Shown here one piece after another: positions 1-8,242 of a stretch of DNA of 64,000 bases. This DNA is from DATKBT01 sp035546295 (GTDB lineage: Bacteria; Acidobacteriota; Thermoanaerobaculia; Multivoradales; Multivoraceae), in contig DATKBT010000125.1 in the NCBI GenBank assembly GCA_035546295.1, positions 186,001 to 250,000 on the forward strand, in the 5' to 3' direction. The translations under genes were made by a program, and so were the position numbers. The notes beneath the pieces were generated by a model, which was not told where the DNA came from, searched no databases, and saw only the letters and a list, made by a program, of their open reading frames with translations. Within the stretch, counting starts at the first letter, position 1, and each line of letters begins with the position of its first letter.

Positions 1-603
1 TACGGAACCCGAGTGGTCGCGATGCGCTGCGACGTCGGCGATCCGGACGCGGTCGCCGACGGCTTCTCGGCGACCGTCGAGGCGCTCGACAGGGTCGACG
101 CCTGCTTCGCCAACGCCGGGATCGGCTCGCGCGGCACGCCCTTCGACGAGATGACGCTCGAGGAGTGGCGCACGATCTTCCGCGTCAACATGGACGGTGT
201 CTTCTTCACCTTCCAGGAGGCGATCCGGCACCTGAAGGGGCGCGGCGCCGCCGGCTCGCTGGTCGCCACCAGCTCGCTCGCCTCGATCTTCGGCGCGCCG
301 CGCGGCGAGCACTACGCGGCGACCAAGGCGGGGCTCAACGCGATGGTTCGCGGTCTCGCGGTGGAGCAGGCGCGGCACGGCATCCGCGTCAACGCGATCC
401 TCCCGGGCTGGATCGACACGCCGATGACCGAGCCCGTCACATCGACCGAGACGTTCAATGCCAAGGTCCTCACGCGCATCCCGATGCGGCGGTGGGGGAC
501 CGGCGACGACTTCAGCGGGCTCGCCGTCTACCTGGCGAGCGACGCCAGCGCCTACCACACCGGAGACTCGTTCATCGTCGACGGCGGCTATGCCTGCTTC
601 TGA
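1..603 (+). CDS. SDR family NAD(P)-dependent oxidoreductase, 5' partial
   Basis: The frame is open at the left window edge, so the N-terminal glycine-rich cofactor motif is missing. The visible part is a classical short-chain dehydrogenase/reductase: the FANAGIG strand, the catalytic Ser region (ATSSLASI), the YxxxK pair (HYAATKAGLN), the PGWIDTPM loop and the usual C-terminal VDGGY ending. NAD(P)-dependent oxidation or reduction of an alcohol/ketone in the cytoplasm is secure at family level; the substrate is not predictable. In-frame GTG at 13 and ATG at 22 lie inside the conserved CDVGDP segment and are not the true start. The 3' end overlaps the convergent thioesterase gene by 16 bp. Confidence 0.9.
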   Translation, partial: YGTRVVAMRCDVGDPDAVADGFSATVEALDRVDACFANAGIGSRGTPFDEMTLEEWRTIFRVNMDGVFFTFQEAIRHLKGRGAAGSLVATSSLASIFGAPRGEHYAATKAGLNAMVRGLAVEQARHGIRVNAILPGWIDTPMTEPVTSTETFNAKVLTRIPMRRWGTGDDFSGLAVYLASDASAYHTGDSFIVDGGYACF

Positions 604-1034
604 GCCACCGGCTCGGCAGGCCGTCCCGCCATCCGCTCGAAGTGCGGACGCAGCGCCTCGGGGATCCGGCACAGCCGTTTGGTCCCCGCCTCGACCCAGA
701 CGTGATCGGTGGCGCCGGAGACCAGCAGCTCCTCCCCGCGCCGGACCCGGTAGGCAAAGGTCAGCGTGCGGCTCTTGAGGTCGTCGATCCAGCACTCGAC
801 CTGGACCACGTCGCCGTAGCGGGCGCCGCCGCGGTAGCGCAGCTGCGCCCCCGTCACCATCAGCCAGTGGCCGTCCTGCTCGATCTGGTGGTAGCCGCGG
901 CCCCCCTGACGGCACAGCGCGGTGCGCGCGAGCTCGAACCAGGCCAGGTAGTTCGAGTGGTGGACCACGCCCATCTGGTCGGTCTCGACGTAACGGACCT
1001 CGACGTCGATGGTGCAGCGGACGGGATCGCTCAT
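588..1034 (-). CDS. acyl-CoA thioesterase, 4HBT hot-dog fold (YbgC/FadM-like)
   Basis: A 148-residue single hot-dog protein. The diagnostic segment is near residues 15-35 (YVETDQMGVVHHSNYLAWFE), with the probable catalytic Asp at about residue 19, as in YbgC/FadM-type 4-hydroxybenzoyl-CoA thioesterase relatives. It probably hydrolyses acyl-CoA thioesters in the cytoplasm; chain length and role are unknown. The start overlaps the end of the upstream glycosyltransferase gene by 4 bp (ATGA on the minus strand), so the two are probably one transcript. A second member of the family lies at 51506-51946. Confidence 0.85.
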   Translation of the reverse strand: MSDPVRCTIDVEVRYVETDQMGVVHHSNYLAWFELARTALCRQGGRGYHQIEQDGHWLMVTGAQLRYRGGARYGDVVQVECWIDDLKSRTLTFAYRVRRGEELLVSGATDHVWVEAGTKRLCRIPEALRPHFERMAGRPAEPVAQKQA

Positions 1035-1744
1035 CGGGGGCCCGAACCGATCGAATGCTTCGAGATCGTGGTGATGATCTTGTAGCCGGCGCGCAGCGTC
1101 CCGCTCACCGTGCCCGTGATCTTCGAGACGCCGATCCGGCGGCGGTAGCTTACCGGCACCTCGGCCACCCGCAGCCGGTGGCGGAGCGCCTTGACCTGCA
1201 TCTCGGCGGTCCAGCCGAAGTCGGGATCCCGCATGCCGATGCGCTCGAGCGCGCTCCAGGTGATCGCCCGGAACGGTCCGAGGTCGGTGTAGCGGTGCCG
1301 GTAGAGCAGGCGGATCATCCAGCAGGCGAGGAGGTTGCCGGCGCGCGCCTGGGGGAGCAGGGCGCCGCGCTCGCGCTTTCCGAGCGTGCGCGAGCCGATG
1401 ACCAGGTCGGCGCGGCCCTCCAGGATCGGCGCGATCACCTCGGGCAGCTCGTCGGGGTGGTCGGAGTAGTCGGCATCGAGGAAGACCACGATGTCGGGCG
1501 GGCCGGTGGCCCGCAGGTGGGCGAGCCCGGCGAGGCAGGCGCTGCCGTAGCCTCGACGGGTCGCGGTGACGACCTCGGCGCCAGCGTCCCTCGCGACCGC
1601 GGCGGTGCGGTCGGTGGAATCGTTGTCGGCGACCACGATCCTCTTCACGACGGACCGCGGCAGGTCGGCGAGCACCAGCGGCAGCGAGAGCTCCTCGTTG
1701 AAGGCGGGGATCACCACGGCGAGGTCGGAAGGGGTGGCGGTCAT
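1031..1744 (-). CDS. glycosyltransferase family 2 (polyprenyl-phosphate sugar transferase-like)
   Basis: 237 residues, a single GT-A domain. The N-terminal VVIPAFNEE motif, VADNDSTD strand and the metal-binding DAD at residues 90-92 are the GT2 signature. The later GSR and DLGPFRAI segments resemble dolichyl/undecaprenyl-phosphate mannosyl- or glucosyltransferases. No C-terminal membrane segments are present, so it would act on the inner membrane face as a soluble or peripheral enzyme. First gene of a two-gene minus-strand unit with the thioesterase. A TAGCCT hexamer lies 10 nt before the ATG (see promoter entry). Donor and acceptor are not predictable. Confidence 0.85.
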   Translation of the reverse strand: MTATPSDLAVVIPAFNEELSLPLVLADLPRSVVKRIVVADNDSTDRTAAVARDAGAEVVTATRRGYGSACLAGLAHLRATGPPDIVVFLDADYSDHPDELPEVIAPILEGRADLVIGSRTLGKRERGALLPQARAGNLLACWMIRLLYRHRYTDLGPFRAITWSALERIGMRDPDFGWTAEMQVKALRHRLRVAEVPVSYRRRIGVSKITGTVSGTLRAGYKIITTISKHSIGSGPR

Positions 1745-1754
1745 CGGCCGCCGG

Positions 1755-1760
1755 AGGCTA
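1755..1760 (-). promoter_or_regulatory. possible -10 element (TAGCCT) of the GT2 gene
   Basis: On the minus strand TAGCCT ends 10 nt before the ATG at 1744, and no Shine-Dalgarno sequence is visible. This is the weakest member of a recurring TAnnnT-N7-10-start pattern. The divergent hisS gene shares this roughly 90-bp spacer, which also holds TACACT and TACCCT on the plus strand. Confidence 0.25.
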
Positions 1761-1836
1761 TCGCGCTACACTGCGCTACCCTCCGGCGGCCGGTTTCGCC
1801 GGTCGAAACCCCTCGTGACATGACGTGGACATCGCC

Positions 1837-3096
1837 ATGAGCGCGCCCCGCTCGGTCAAGGGGATGCGCGATCTGCTGCCGCCGGAAACCGCGGTGTGGG
1901 CGGCCGTGGAGGCGACCGCCCGACGGGTGTTCTCGCTCTACGGCTTCGAGGAGATCCGCACGCCCATCGTCGAGGAGACCGAGCTGTTCATGCGCAGCGT
2001 CGGCGAGTCGACCGACATCGTCGGCAAGGAGATGTACACCTTCGAGGACAAGGGGGGTCGGAGCCTGACCCTGCGCCCGGAGAGCACGGCGCCGGTGGCG
2101 CGGGCGTTCGTCGAGCACAACCTGCGGGAGCAGGGCCTGCCGTTGCGGCTGTTCTACATCGGGCCGCAGTTCCGGTACGAGCGGCCGCAGCGAGGCAGGT
2201 ATCGCCAGTTCCATCAGATCGGCGCCGAGGTGTTCGGCGATCCGGGTCCGCTCTCGGATGTCGAGCTGCTGCAGATGCTGTTGCGCTTCCTCGACGAGCT
2301 CGGCTTCGAGGACCTCGTCGTGCGGCTCAATACGGTGGGGGATCGCGCCTCGCGCTCGGCGTACGCGCAGTCCCTGCGGGAGTTCCTGGCGCCGCGGGCC
2401 GCCGAGCTCGGAGAGGACAGCCGACGTCGTCTCGAGACCAACCCGCTGCGCATCCTCGACACCAAGCTGCCCCGGGAGCGCCGGGTGCTCGAGGATGCTC
2501 CTCGGCTCGAGGAGCATCTGTCGGACGAGAGTCGCGAGCATTTCGAGATGATCGTCAGGATGCTCGCCGAGCGCGGGATCGAGCACCAGGTCGACCCCGG
2601 CCTGGTGCGCGGGCTCGACTACTACACGCGCACGGTCTTCGAGATCGCCAGCGCGGAGCTCGGTGCGCAGGACGCGATCCTCGGCGGCGGGCGCTACGAC
2701 GGCCTGGTCGCCGACCTCGGCGGTCCTGAGGTCCCGGCTCTCGGCTTCGCCATCGGCGAGGACCGGCTGATCGAGGTGCTGCCGGCGAGCAACGCGTCGC
2801 GCTTCGTGCCGGCAGCACCGGCCACCGTGATCGCGGTCGGTGGTGTCGCGCCGGAGGATGCCCTGCGTCTGGCCGAGGAGCTGCGCGGGTCGGGCCTCGC
2901 CGCCGTCGCCGAGCTCGGCGCCGGCGCGATGAAAGGCGCGCTCAAGCGTGCCGGGCGCCGCGGCAGCCGATACGTGCTGCTGCTCGGCGACGACGAATTG
3001 AGCAGCGGCGCCGTCACGGTGAAGGACTTCGAGTCCGGACGACAAGAGCTGATGGACCGCGAGCGGGTCGCGGGATATCTCGAGGAGCGACGATGA
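1837..3096 (+). CDS. hisS: histidine--tRNA ligase
   Basis: Class II aminoacyl-tRNA synthetase charging tRNA-His; 419 residues, normal for bacterial HisRS. The N-terminal SVKGMRDLLPPE, motif 2 (RYERPQRGRYRQFHQIGAEVFG region), the HisRS-specific GLDYYTRTVFEI and LGGGRYDGL segments, and a C-terminal anticodon-binding domain with VTVKDF are all present. I chose ATG 1837 because the family sequence begins right after it; a GTG at 1825 is in frame and would add four residues. The last bases overlap the aspS start (ATGA), so HisRS and AspRS are probably translationally coupled. Confidence 0.96.
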   Translation: MSAPRSVKGMRDLLPPETAVWAAVEATARRVFSLYGFEEIRTPIVEETELFMRSVGESTDIVGKEMYTFEDKGGRSLTLRPESTAPVARAFVEHNLREQGLPLRLFYIGPQFRYERPQRGRYRQFHQIGAEVFGDPGPLSDVELLQMLLRFLDELGFEDLVVRLNTVGDRASRSAYAQSLREFLAPRAAELGEDSRRRLETNPLRILDTKLPRERRVLEDAPRLEEHLSDESREHFEMIVRMLAERGIEHQVDPGLVRGLDYYTRTVFEIASAELGAQDAILGGGRYDGLVADLGGPEVPALGFAIGEDRLIEVLPASNASRFVPAAPATVIAVGGVAPEDALRLAEELRGSGLAAVAELGAGAMKGALKRAGRRGSRYVLLLGDDELSSGAVTVKDFESGRQELMDRERVAGYLEERR

Positions 3097-4898
3097 AACG
3101 TCAGAGCTGCGGCACCCTCACCGCCGCCGCCATCGGCCAGCGGGTCCTGCTCAAGGCCTGGGTCCACCGGCGACGGGATCACGGCGGGGTCATGTTCCTC
3201 GACCTGCGCGACCGCTCGGGGCGCGTCCAGGTGGTGGTGCGGCCGCAGGAGCACGCCGAGGCGACCGCGGCGCTCGACCCGGTGCGCATCGAGTGGGTGG
3301 TCGAGGTCGAAGGAGTGGTCGAGGCGCGCGCGCCCGAGGCCGTCAACCCGGACCTCCCCACCGGCGAGATCGAGGTGATCGCAGAGCGCGCGAAGGTGCT
3401 GGCGCGCTCGCAGCCGGTGCCGTTCTCGGTCGACGGCAAGATCGACTCCAACGACGAGACGCGGCTGCGCTACCGCTTCCTCGATCTGCGGCGCGAGCCC
3501 CTGCAGCGGCTCATCACCCTGCGCCACAGGGTGACCCTCGAGCTGCTCGAGTACCTCGACGAGCAGGGCTTCCTGCACATCGAGACGCCGATGCTGACGC
3601 GCTCGACCCCCGAGGGGGCGCGAGACTTCCTGGTGCCGAGCCGCGTGCAGCGCGGCGCGTTCTACGCGCTGCCGCAGTCGCCGCAGCTCTTCAAGCAGAT
3701 CCTGATGGTCTCGGGGTTCGAGCGCTACGTCCAGATCGCTCGCTGCTTCCGCGACGAGGACCTGCGGCTCGACCGCCAGCCCGAGTTCACCCAGGTCGAC
3801 ATCGAGATGTCGTTCATCGACGAGGAGGACGTCTACGCGCTGATCGAGGGTCTGTTCGCGCGCATCTTCCCGCTGGTCGGGGTCGAGCCGCCGGTGCCGT
3901 TCCGGCGCGTTCCCTACGCCGAGGCGATGCTGCGCTACGGGTCCGACCGGCCCGACCTGCGCGTCGACCTCGAGATCTCGGATCTCACCGACCTGTGGGC
4001 CGAGAGCGGCTTTCGCGCCTTCCAGGCCGTGGTCGCCGCCGGCGGCGCGATCCGAGCGCTGCCGGTCCCGGGCGCCGCCGGCGCCAGCCGCAAGGACGTC
4101 GACGGCTTCGCCGAGATCGCCCGCCGCTACGGGGCGCAGGGCGTGCTGACGCTCAAGCGGCGCGACGGGGCGACCGAGTTCCAGGTCAAGGACGTCCTCG
4201 GCGCCGAGCAGGTGGAGGCTGCGAGCCGGCGCCTCGGGCTCGAGGACGACGGCCTGGCGGTGGTGGTCGCGGCGGCGGAGCCGGTGGCGGCGGCGGCGCT
4301 CGGCGCGCTGCGCGTCGAGCTCGGCCGGCGCTATGGGCACATGCGCGAGGACGACCACGAGTTCCTCTGGGTCACGGACTTTCCGCTGGTCCAGTGGAAC
4401 GCCGACGAGGAGCGTTGGGACGCGGTCAACCACCCCTTCACCAGCCCGGTGCCCGAGGACCTCGACAAGCTGGAGACCGCGCCAGGCTCGGTGCGCTCGC
4501 GCGGCTACGACGTGGTGCTCGACGGCATCGAGCTGGGCGGCGGCTCGATCCGTATCCACCAGCCAGAGATCCAGCAGCGAGCCTTCGACCTGCTGGGGAT
4601 CGACGCCGAGCAGGCGCGGGCGCGCTTCGGGTTCCTGCTCGACGCGCTCAGCTACGGCGCGCCACCGCACGGCGGCATCGCGCTCGGGCTCGACCGGCTG
4701 ATCATGCTGATGGGAGGCGGTGAGTCGTTGCGCGACGTGATCGCCTTCCCCAAGACGGCGACCGCCAGCTGCCTGATGACGGGCGCCCCCTCGCCGGTCG
4801 ATCCGGCGCAGCTCCTCGAGCTGGGGGTTCGCGTGGTCCAGCGGCCGGGGCCATCGCCGCCCGGCGATCCTTCGCCGGCCGGGGACGGCGAGGGATGA
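3093..4898 (+). CDS. aspS: aspartate--tRNA ligase, probably nondiscriminating (Asp/Asn)
   Basis: Class II synthetase of the long bacterial type (601 residues): N-terminal OB anticodon-binding domain (1-110), catalytic core with motif 2 (FRDEDLRLDRQPEFTQVDIE) and motif 3 (ALGLDRLIMLMGG), and an inserted GAD domain near 300-410. In the anticodon-binding domain the sequence reads RRRDHGG, with His at residue 30. At this site His is associated with nondiscriminating enzymes that also charge tRNA-Asn, and Leu with Asp-specific ones. If so, Asn-tRNA would be made by a GatCAB amidotransferase encoded elsewhere. The C-terminus carries a Pro/Gly-rich tail. It overlaps aroB by 4 bp. Confidence 0.95.
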   Translation: MKRQSCGTLTAAAIGQRVLLKAWVHRRRDHGGVMFLDLRDRSGRVQVVVRPQEHAEATAALDPVRIEWVVEVEGVVEARAPEAVNPDLPTGEIEVIAERAKVLARSQPVPFSVDGKIDSNDETRLRYRFLDLRREPLQRLITLRHRVTLELLEYLDEQGFLHIETPMLTRSTPEGARDFLVPSRVQRGAFYALPQSPQLFKQILMVSGFERYVQIARCFRDEDLRLDRQPEFTQVDIEMSFIDEEDVYALIEGLFARIFPLVGVEPPVPFRRVPYAEAMLRYGSDRPDLRVDLEISDLTDLWAESGFRAFQAVVAAGGAIRALPVPGAAGASRKDVDGFAEIARRYGAQGVLTLKRRDGATEFQVKDVLGAEQVEAASRRLGLEDDGLAVVVAAAEPVAAAALGALRVELGRRYGHMREDDHEFLWVTDFPLVQWNADEERWDAVNHPFTSPVPEDLDKLETAPGSVRSRGYDVVLDGIELGGGSIRIHQPEIQQRAFDLLGIDAEQARARFGFLLDALSYGAPPHGGIALGLDRLIMLMGGGESLRDVIAFPKTATASCLMTGAPSPVDPAQLLELGVRVVQRPGPSPPGDPSPAGDGEG

Positions 4899-5986
4899 TC
4901 GAGCTCGCCCTCCGCCACCCCGCCGGGGTCTGCCCGGCTCTGGTCGGGGAGGGGCTCCTGGGCGGCGAGATCGCGGCGCTGACCGAGGCGGTCTCCGGAA
5001 GGACCGTCTTCGTGGTCAGCTCGCCGCCGGTGCGCGCTCTGCACGGCGAGCCGGCGCGCGGCTCGCTCGCCGCCGCGGTCCGGGTGATCGACCTCGACGT
5101 CGCCGACGGCGAGGCGGCCAAAACCGTGGCCGAGGCCGAGCGACTGTGGAGCGAGATGCTCGAGGCCGGCGGCAAGCGCGACAGCGCGGTCGTCGCGCTC
5201 GGCGGCGGCTCGGTCGGCGATCTGGCGGGGTTCGTGGCGGCGACCTTCCTGCGCGGCATTCGCTTGGTCCAGATTCCGACCACGCTGCTGGCCCAGGTCG
5301 ACGCCTCGGTCGGCGGCAAGACCGGGATCGATCTGCCGGCGGGCAAGAACACCGTGGGCGCCTTCCACCAGCCCGCGCTGGTGGTCGCCGACGTCGCCAC
5401 CCTCGCCACGCTCGAGGAGGGCGAGCTGCGATCCGGCCTGTTCGAGGTGGTGAAGAAGGGGGTGATCCTCGATCACGTGCTGCTCGAGACCGTGGAGCGA
5501 GACCTCGACGCATTGCTCCGCGCTCGGCCGCGCGAGCTCGAGCCGGTGGTCGCGGCCGCGATCGCGGCCAAGGCGAGGATCGTCGAGCAGGATCCCTTCG
5601 AGGAGGGGCGCCGGCGGCTGCTCAACTTCGGGCACACCCTGGGCCACGCGATCGAGACCTGCCTCGGCTACCGCGGCCTGCGGCACGGCGAGGCGGTCGG
5701 CCATGGGATGCTGTTCGCGCTCGAGCTCGCCCGCGAGCGCGGGATGAGCGAGGAGGATGCGCGGCGCGTCGGCTCCCTGATCCAGCGCATCGGGCTCCCG
5801 CCGTTGCCCGAGCTGTCCGCCGACGCGCTCTGGGAGGCTCTCGGTCGCGACAAGAAGGCTCGGGAGGAGGGGCTTGCGTGGGTGCTGCCATGCGCCATCG
5901 GGAGCGGCGAGATCGTGGCCCTCGACGCGACGCGGGTACGCGCGAGCCTGGAGCGGTTCTTGCTCGGCCGATCAAGACGCATTTAG
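4895..5986 (+). CDS. aroB: 3-dehydroquinate synthase
   Basis: Second step of the shikimate pathway: DAHP to 3-dehydroquinate, using NAD+ and a divalent metal in the cytoplasm. 363 residues, normal length. The signatures are clear: the NAD-binding ALGGGSVGDLAGFVAATF, the IPTTLLAQVDASVGGKTGID active-site segment, PAGKNTVGAFHQP, and the metal-ligand histidines in LNFGHTLGHAIE and RHGEAVGHGM. The ATG overlaps the aspS stop codon, making a hisS-aspS-aroB coupled run. No other shikimate gene lies in the window. Confidence 0.95.
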   Translation: MIELALRHPAGVCPALVGEGLLGGEIAALTEAVSGRTVFVVSSPPVRALHGEPARGSLAAAVRVIDLDVADGEAAKTVAEAERLWSEMLEAGGKRDSAVVALGGGSVGDLAGFVAATFLRGIRLVQIPTTLLAQVDASVGGKTGIDLPAGKNTVGAFHQPALVVADVATLATLEEGELRSGLFEVVKKGVILDHVLLETVERDLDALLRARPRELEPVVAAAIAAKARIVEQDPFEEGRRRLLNFGHTLGHAIETCLGYRGLRHGEAVGHGMLFALELARERGMSEEDARRVGSLIQRIGLPPLPELSADALWEALGRDKKAREEGLAWVLPCAIGSGEIVALDATRVRASLERFLLGRSRRI

Positions 5987-5995
5987 CCATCGCGC

Positions 5996-6001
5996 TATAC
6001 T
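5996..6001 (+). promoter_or_regulatory. possible -10 element (TATACT) before the HD-GYP gene
   Basis: TATACT followed by GAG lies in the 44-bp gap after aroB, about 30 bp before the ATG at 6031. The -35 region is weak. The same nonamer TATACTGAG recurs at 12402 upstream of another gene, which slightly raises its credibility. Confidence 0.3.
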
Positions 6002-6030
6002 GAGGGATCGGCTTACACCGAGACTTCAGA

Positions 6031-7770
6031 ATGCATCGTTTCCATGCCCTGCTCAGCCGCGTGCGGCTGCGGCATCTGCTGTTCGGCATCTTCGCCGCGC
6101 TCGGAGCCGTGCCGATCGTGTTCATCACGATCGCCAACGTGCGCATCAACCGGTCGCTGCTCGAGGACCAGGAGATGCTCAACCTGTCGCGGCACGCCGA
6201 GCTGATCTCGAAGGGGGTGGGCTGGCAGGTCGACCGCGTCTCCAGGCAGCTGCGTCAGCTCGCCGCCGGGCTCGAGGTGGTCGGCGAGGGGCGCGAGGCC
6301 GACTACCTGCTGCGTTTCCTCGAGTCGAGCGGCAGCGACTTCTACGCGCGCTTCGTCGATCTCCAGGCGGAGCGATCGCTCCAGCCTCCGACGCTCGATC
6401 CCGAGCTGGTCGATGCGGCCGAGCTCGCGCGCGCCCGGGAGGAGGACTTCTATTTCGCCGGCTCGCACCGCGGATCGAAAGCGCCCTGGATCGTGATCAC
6501 CGAGGAGGCCGGGGGTGAAGATGGGACCGCGCCACGGTGGGCGCTGCAGGGGATCCTGCCTCTCGAGGTGCCGACGGAGTCGGGCCAGGAGATCTTCCTG
6601 GTCGAGTTCCTCTCCGAAAGCGACAGCCCGCGCTTCCGCGTCCGCTGGTCCGCGCAGTCCCAGGAGGCGGTGGTGTGGAACGCCGTGGTGGAGGCGCCGG
6701 AAGTGCGCGACTACCTGAGCCTGGCCGCGGTCGAGGTCGGAGTCTTCCCCTACGAGCTCCAGGTCGGCTCTTCGTCGCGGGCCATGATCGCGCGCGTGGT
6801 GCCGCTCGGCGCGTCGGGCTGGCGGCTGCTGGTGCAGCGCCCGCGCGAGGTCACCCTGCAGAGCGTCCGGGACCAGATCGACTCGACGGTGCTGGTGGCC
6901 GCGTCGACCGTCCTGCTCGCGCTCCTGTTCGCGGCGTTCGCCGCCCGCTTGATCAGCCGTCCGACCCAGGAGCTGGCCGAGACCTCGCAGCACATCGCCT
7001 CGGGCCGCTTCGGCCAGCGCGTCGAGCCGAGCGGCTTCGGCGCCGAGATCGCCGAGCTCGCCGCCAGCTTCAACCTGATGAGCGAGCACGTCGAGGACCA
7101 CGTGCGGCGGCTGCGCAAGGCGGTGAAGGTGAATCGCGAGCTGTTCCTCGGCTCGCTGCGCTCGCTGCTCGCCGCGGTCGAGGCGAAGGAGCCCTACACC
7201 CGTGGCCACTCCGAGCGGGTGGCTTCGTACAGCCAGGCGATCGCCCGACAGCTGAGCGACTCGAAGACCCTCCACGAGCAGGTGTGGATCACGGGTCTGC
7301 TCCACGACATCGGCAAGATCGGCATCGAGGATCGCATCCTCAACAAGGGCGACGTGCTGACCGCCGAAGAGTACGAGGAGATGAAGAAGCACCCCGTGAT
7401 CGGCGCCGAGATCATGGCGTCGATCGAGCCGCTGGGCCCGGTGGTGCCCGCCATCCGCTCCCACCACGAGCGCTGGGTGGGGGGCGGCTATCCCGACGGG
7501 ATCGTGGGCGAGGACATCCCGCTGATGGCGCGGATCGTCGGCGTCGCCGACACCTTCGACGCGCTCACCACCCAGCGCGTCTACCAGGCTCCCTTCGCCG
7601 CCGAGGAGGCGCTCGACATCGTACGCTCGTTGAAAGGCAAGAACTTCGATCCGCGGGTGGTCGACGCGTTCTTCGCGGCTTATGATCGGGGCGAGATCCA
7701 GGTGCGGGCCGCGAGCGGTCCGCGGCGGACGCCCGCCTCGCTCGCCGGGGCGAGCCCGGTGCACACCTGA
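6031..7770 (+). CDS. membrane HAMP/HD-GYP domain cyclic-di-GMP phosphodiesterase
   Basis: 579 residues. A first membrane segment near 15-37, an extracytoplasmic sensor region to about 285, a second membrane segment near 286-310, a HAMP linker, then an HD-GYP domain from about residue 365. The catalytic signatures are intact: RGHSERV near 391, LLHDIGKIGI near 422, the downstream HH pair and GGGYPDG near 488. The family degrades cyclic-di-GMP to pGpG or GMP; here the activity would respond to an unknown periplasmic signal. It stands between aroB and a small roadblock-like gene. It can be paired functionally with the EAL protein at 38263-39015, the only other c-di-GMP protein seen. Confidence 0.9.
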   Translation: MHRFHALLSRVRLRHLLFGIFAALGAVPIVFITIANVRINRSLLEDQEMLNLSRHAELISKGVGWQVDRVSRQLRQLAAGLEVVGEGREADYLLRFLESSGSDFYARFVDLQAERSLQPPTLDPELVDAAELARAREEDFYFAGSHRGSKAPWIVITEEAGGEDGTAPRWALQGILPLEVPTESGQEIFLVEFLSESDSPRFRVRWSAQSQEAVVWNAVVEAPEVRDYLSLAAVEVGVFPYELQVGSSSRAMIARVVPLGASGWRLLVQRPREVTLQSVRDQIDSTVLVAASTVLLALLFAAFAARLISRPTQELAETSQHIASGRFGQRVEPSGFGAEIAELAASFNLMSEHVEDHVRRLRKAVKVNRELFLGSLRSLLAAVEAKEPYTRGHSERVASYSQAIARQLSDSKTLHEQVWITGLLHDIGKIGIEDRILNKGDVLTAEEYEEMKKHPVIGAEIMASIEPLGPVVPAIRSHHERWVGGGYPDGIVGEDIPLMARIVGVADTFDALTTQRVYQAPFAAEEALDIVRSLKGKNFDPRVVDAFFAAYDRGEIQVRAASGPRRTPASLAGASPVHT

Positions 7771-7809
7771 CCTCGCCGATCTCGGCCGCCGAAGTGGGGC
7801 GGGCCCGCC

Positions 7810-8193
7810 ATGAGCTTCGATCCGACCATGCCCTTCCAGTCCATTCTCGCCAAGGTCCTCGCCCAGAACCGTGACGCTCTCGGCGTGCTCTTCCTCGACG
7901 AGTCGGGGGAGACGGTCGATGTCGCCTGCGGGTCGATCTCGGCCGACGACATGCAGCTCCTGGGCGCCTACGTCGGCATCTACCTCCGCCAGGTCGAGCG
8001 CTTCCTGAGCCCGGACCAGCATGGCGCCGTGCGCTGGCTGCAGATCGAGGATCGCGATCTCAACGTCTACACGATCCCGCTGCCGGACGGCTACCACCTC
8101 GTCCTCGCACAGAAGAGTCCCAGCCTCACCGCCGTCGCCCGGCGCACGATGGAGGAGGCGCGCGAGCAACTCGTCCGCGAGCTCTTCCACTGA
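7810..8193 (+). CDS. small protein with roadblock/LC7-like fold (tentative)
   Basis: 127 residues, no membrane segment and no signal peptide. The pattern (LAQNRDALGVLFLDESGETVD, a central amphipathic helix, then a strand pair ending DGYHLVLAQK) resembles roadblock/LC7 regulators that modulate small GTPases or motility switches, but no decisive motif exists. It lies 39 bp after the HD-GYP gene and upstream of ftsY. The ATG at 7810 directly abuts a 12-bp GC palindrome (7798-7809) and has no obvious Shine-Dalgarno. Family assignment is inference from fold pattern only. Confidence 0.6.
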   Translation: MSFDPTMPFQSILAKVLAQNRDALGVLFLDESGETVDVACGSISADDMQLLGAYVGIYLRQVERFLSPDQHGAVRWLQIEDRDLNVYTIPLPDGYHLVLAQKSPSLTAVARRTMEEAREQLVRELFH

Positions 8194-8204
8194 GCTCGCG
8201 AGCC

Positions 8205-8231
8205 CGCGGGAGCTCCACCACGGGCTGCTAG
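8205..8231 (+). repeat. 27-bp dispersed repeat, copy 1 (upstream of ftsY)
   Basis: A perfect 27-bp match to 56638-56664, containing GGGAGCTCCACCACGGG followed by CTGCTAG. It ends inside the putative -10 hexamer, and its end lies exactly 11 nt before the ftsY ATG. Copy 2 has the same spacing to its start codon. Here it fills most of the noncoding gap between the roadblock-like gene and ftsY. Confidence 0.9.
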
Positions 8232-8234
8232 TGT
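8229..8234 (+). promoter_or_regulatory. putative extended -10 (TGC-TAGTGT), leaderless ftsY start
   Basis: TAGTGT preceded by TGC (extended -10 form) ends 8 nt before the ATG at 8243. The predicted transcription start would fall at or next to the start codon, and no Shine-Dalgarno is present. Confidence 0.45.
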
Positions 8235-8242
8235 CCCGGACC

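Noticed and set aside
2694..4670. A 658-codon open frame antisense to aspS/hisS
   Set aside because: Long antisense frames are expected at about 70% G+C; the product is Arg/Leu/Glu/His-rich without domain motifs, and the sense strand carries unmistakable hisS and aspS.
7798..7809. Perfect 12-bp palindrome GGCGGGCCCGCC abutting the ATG at 7810
   Set aside because: At this base composition dozens of 12-bp GC palindromes are expected by chance in 64 kb, and nothing else supports an operator here.
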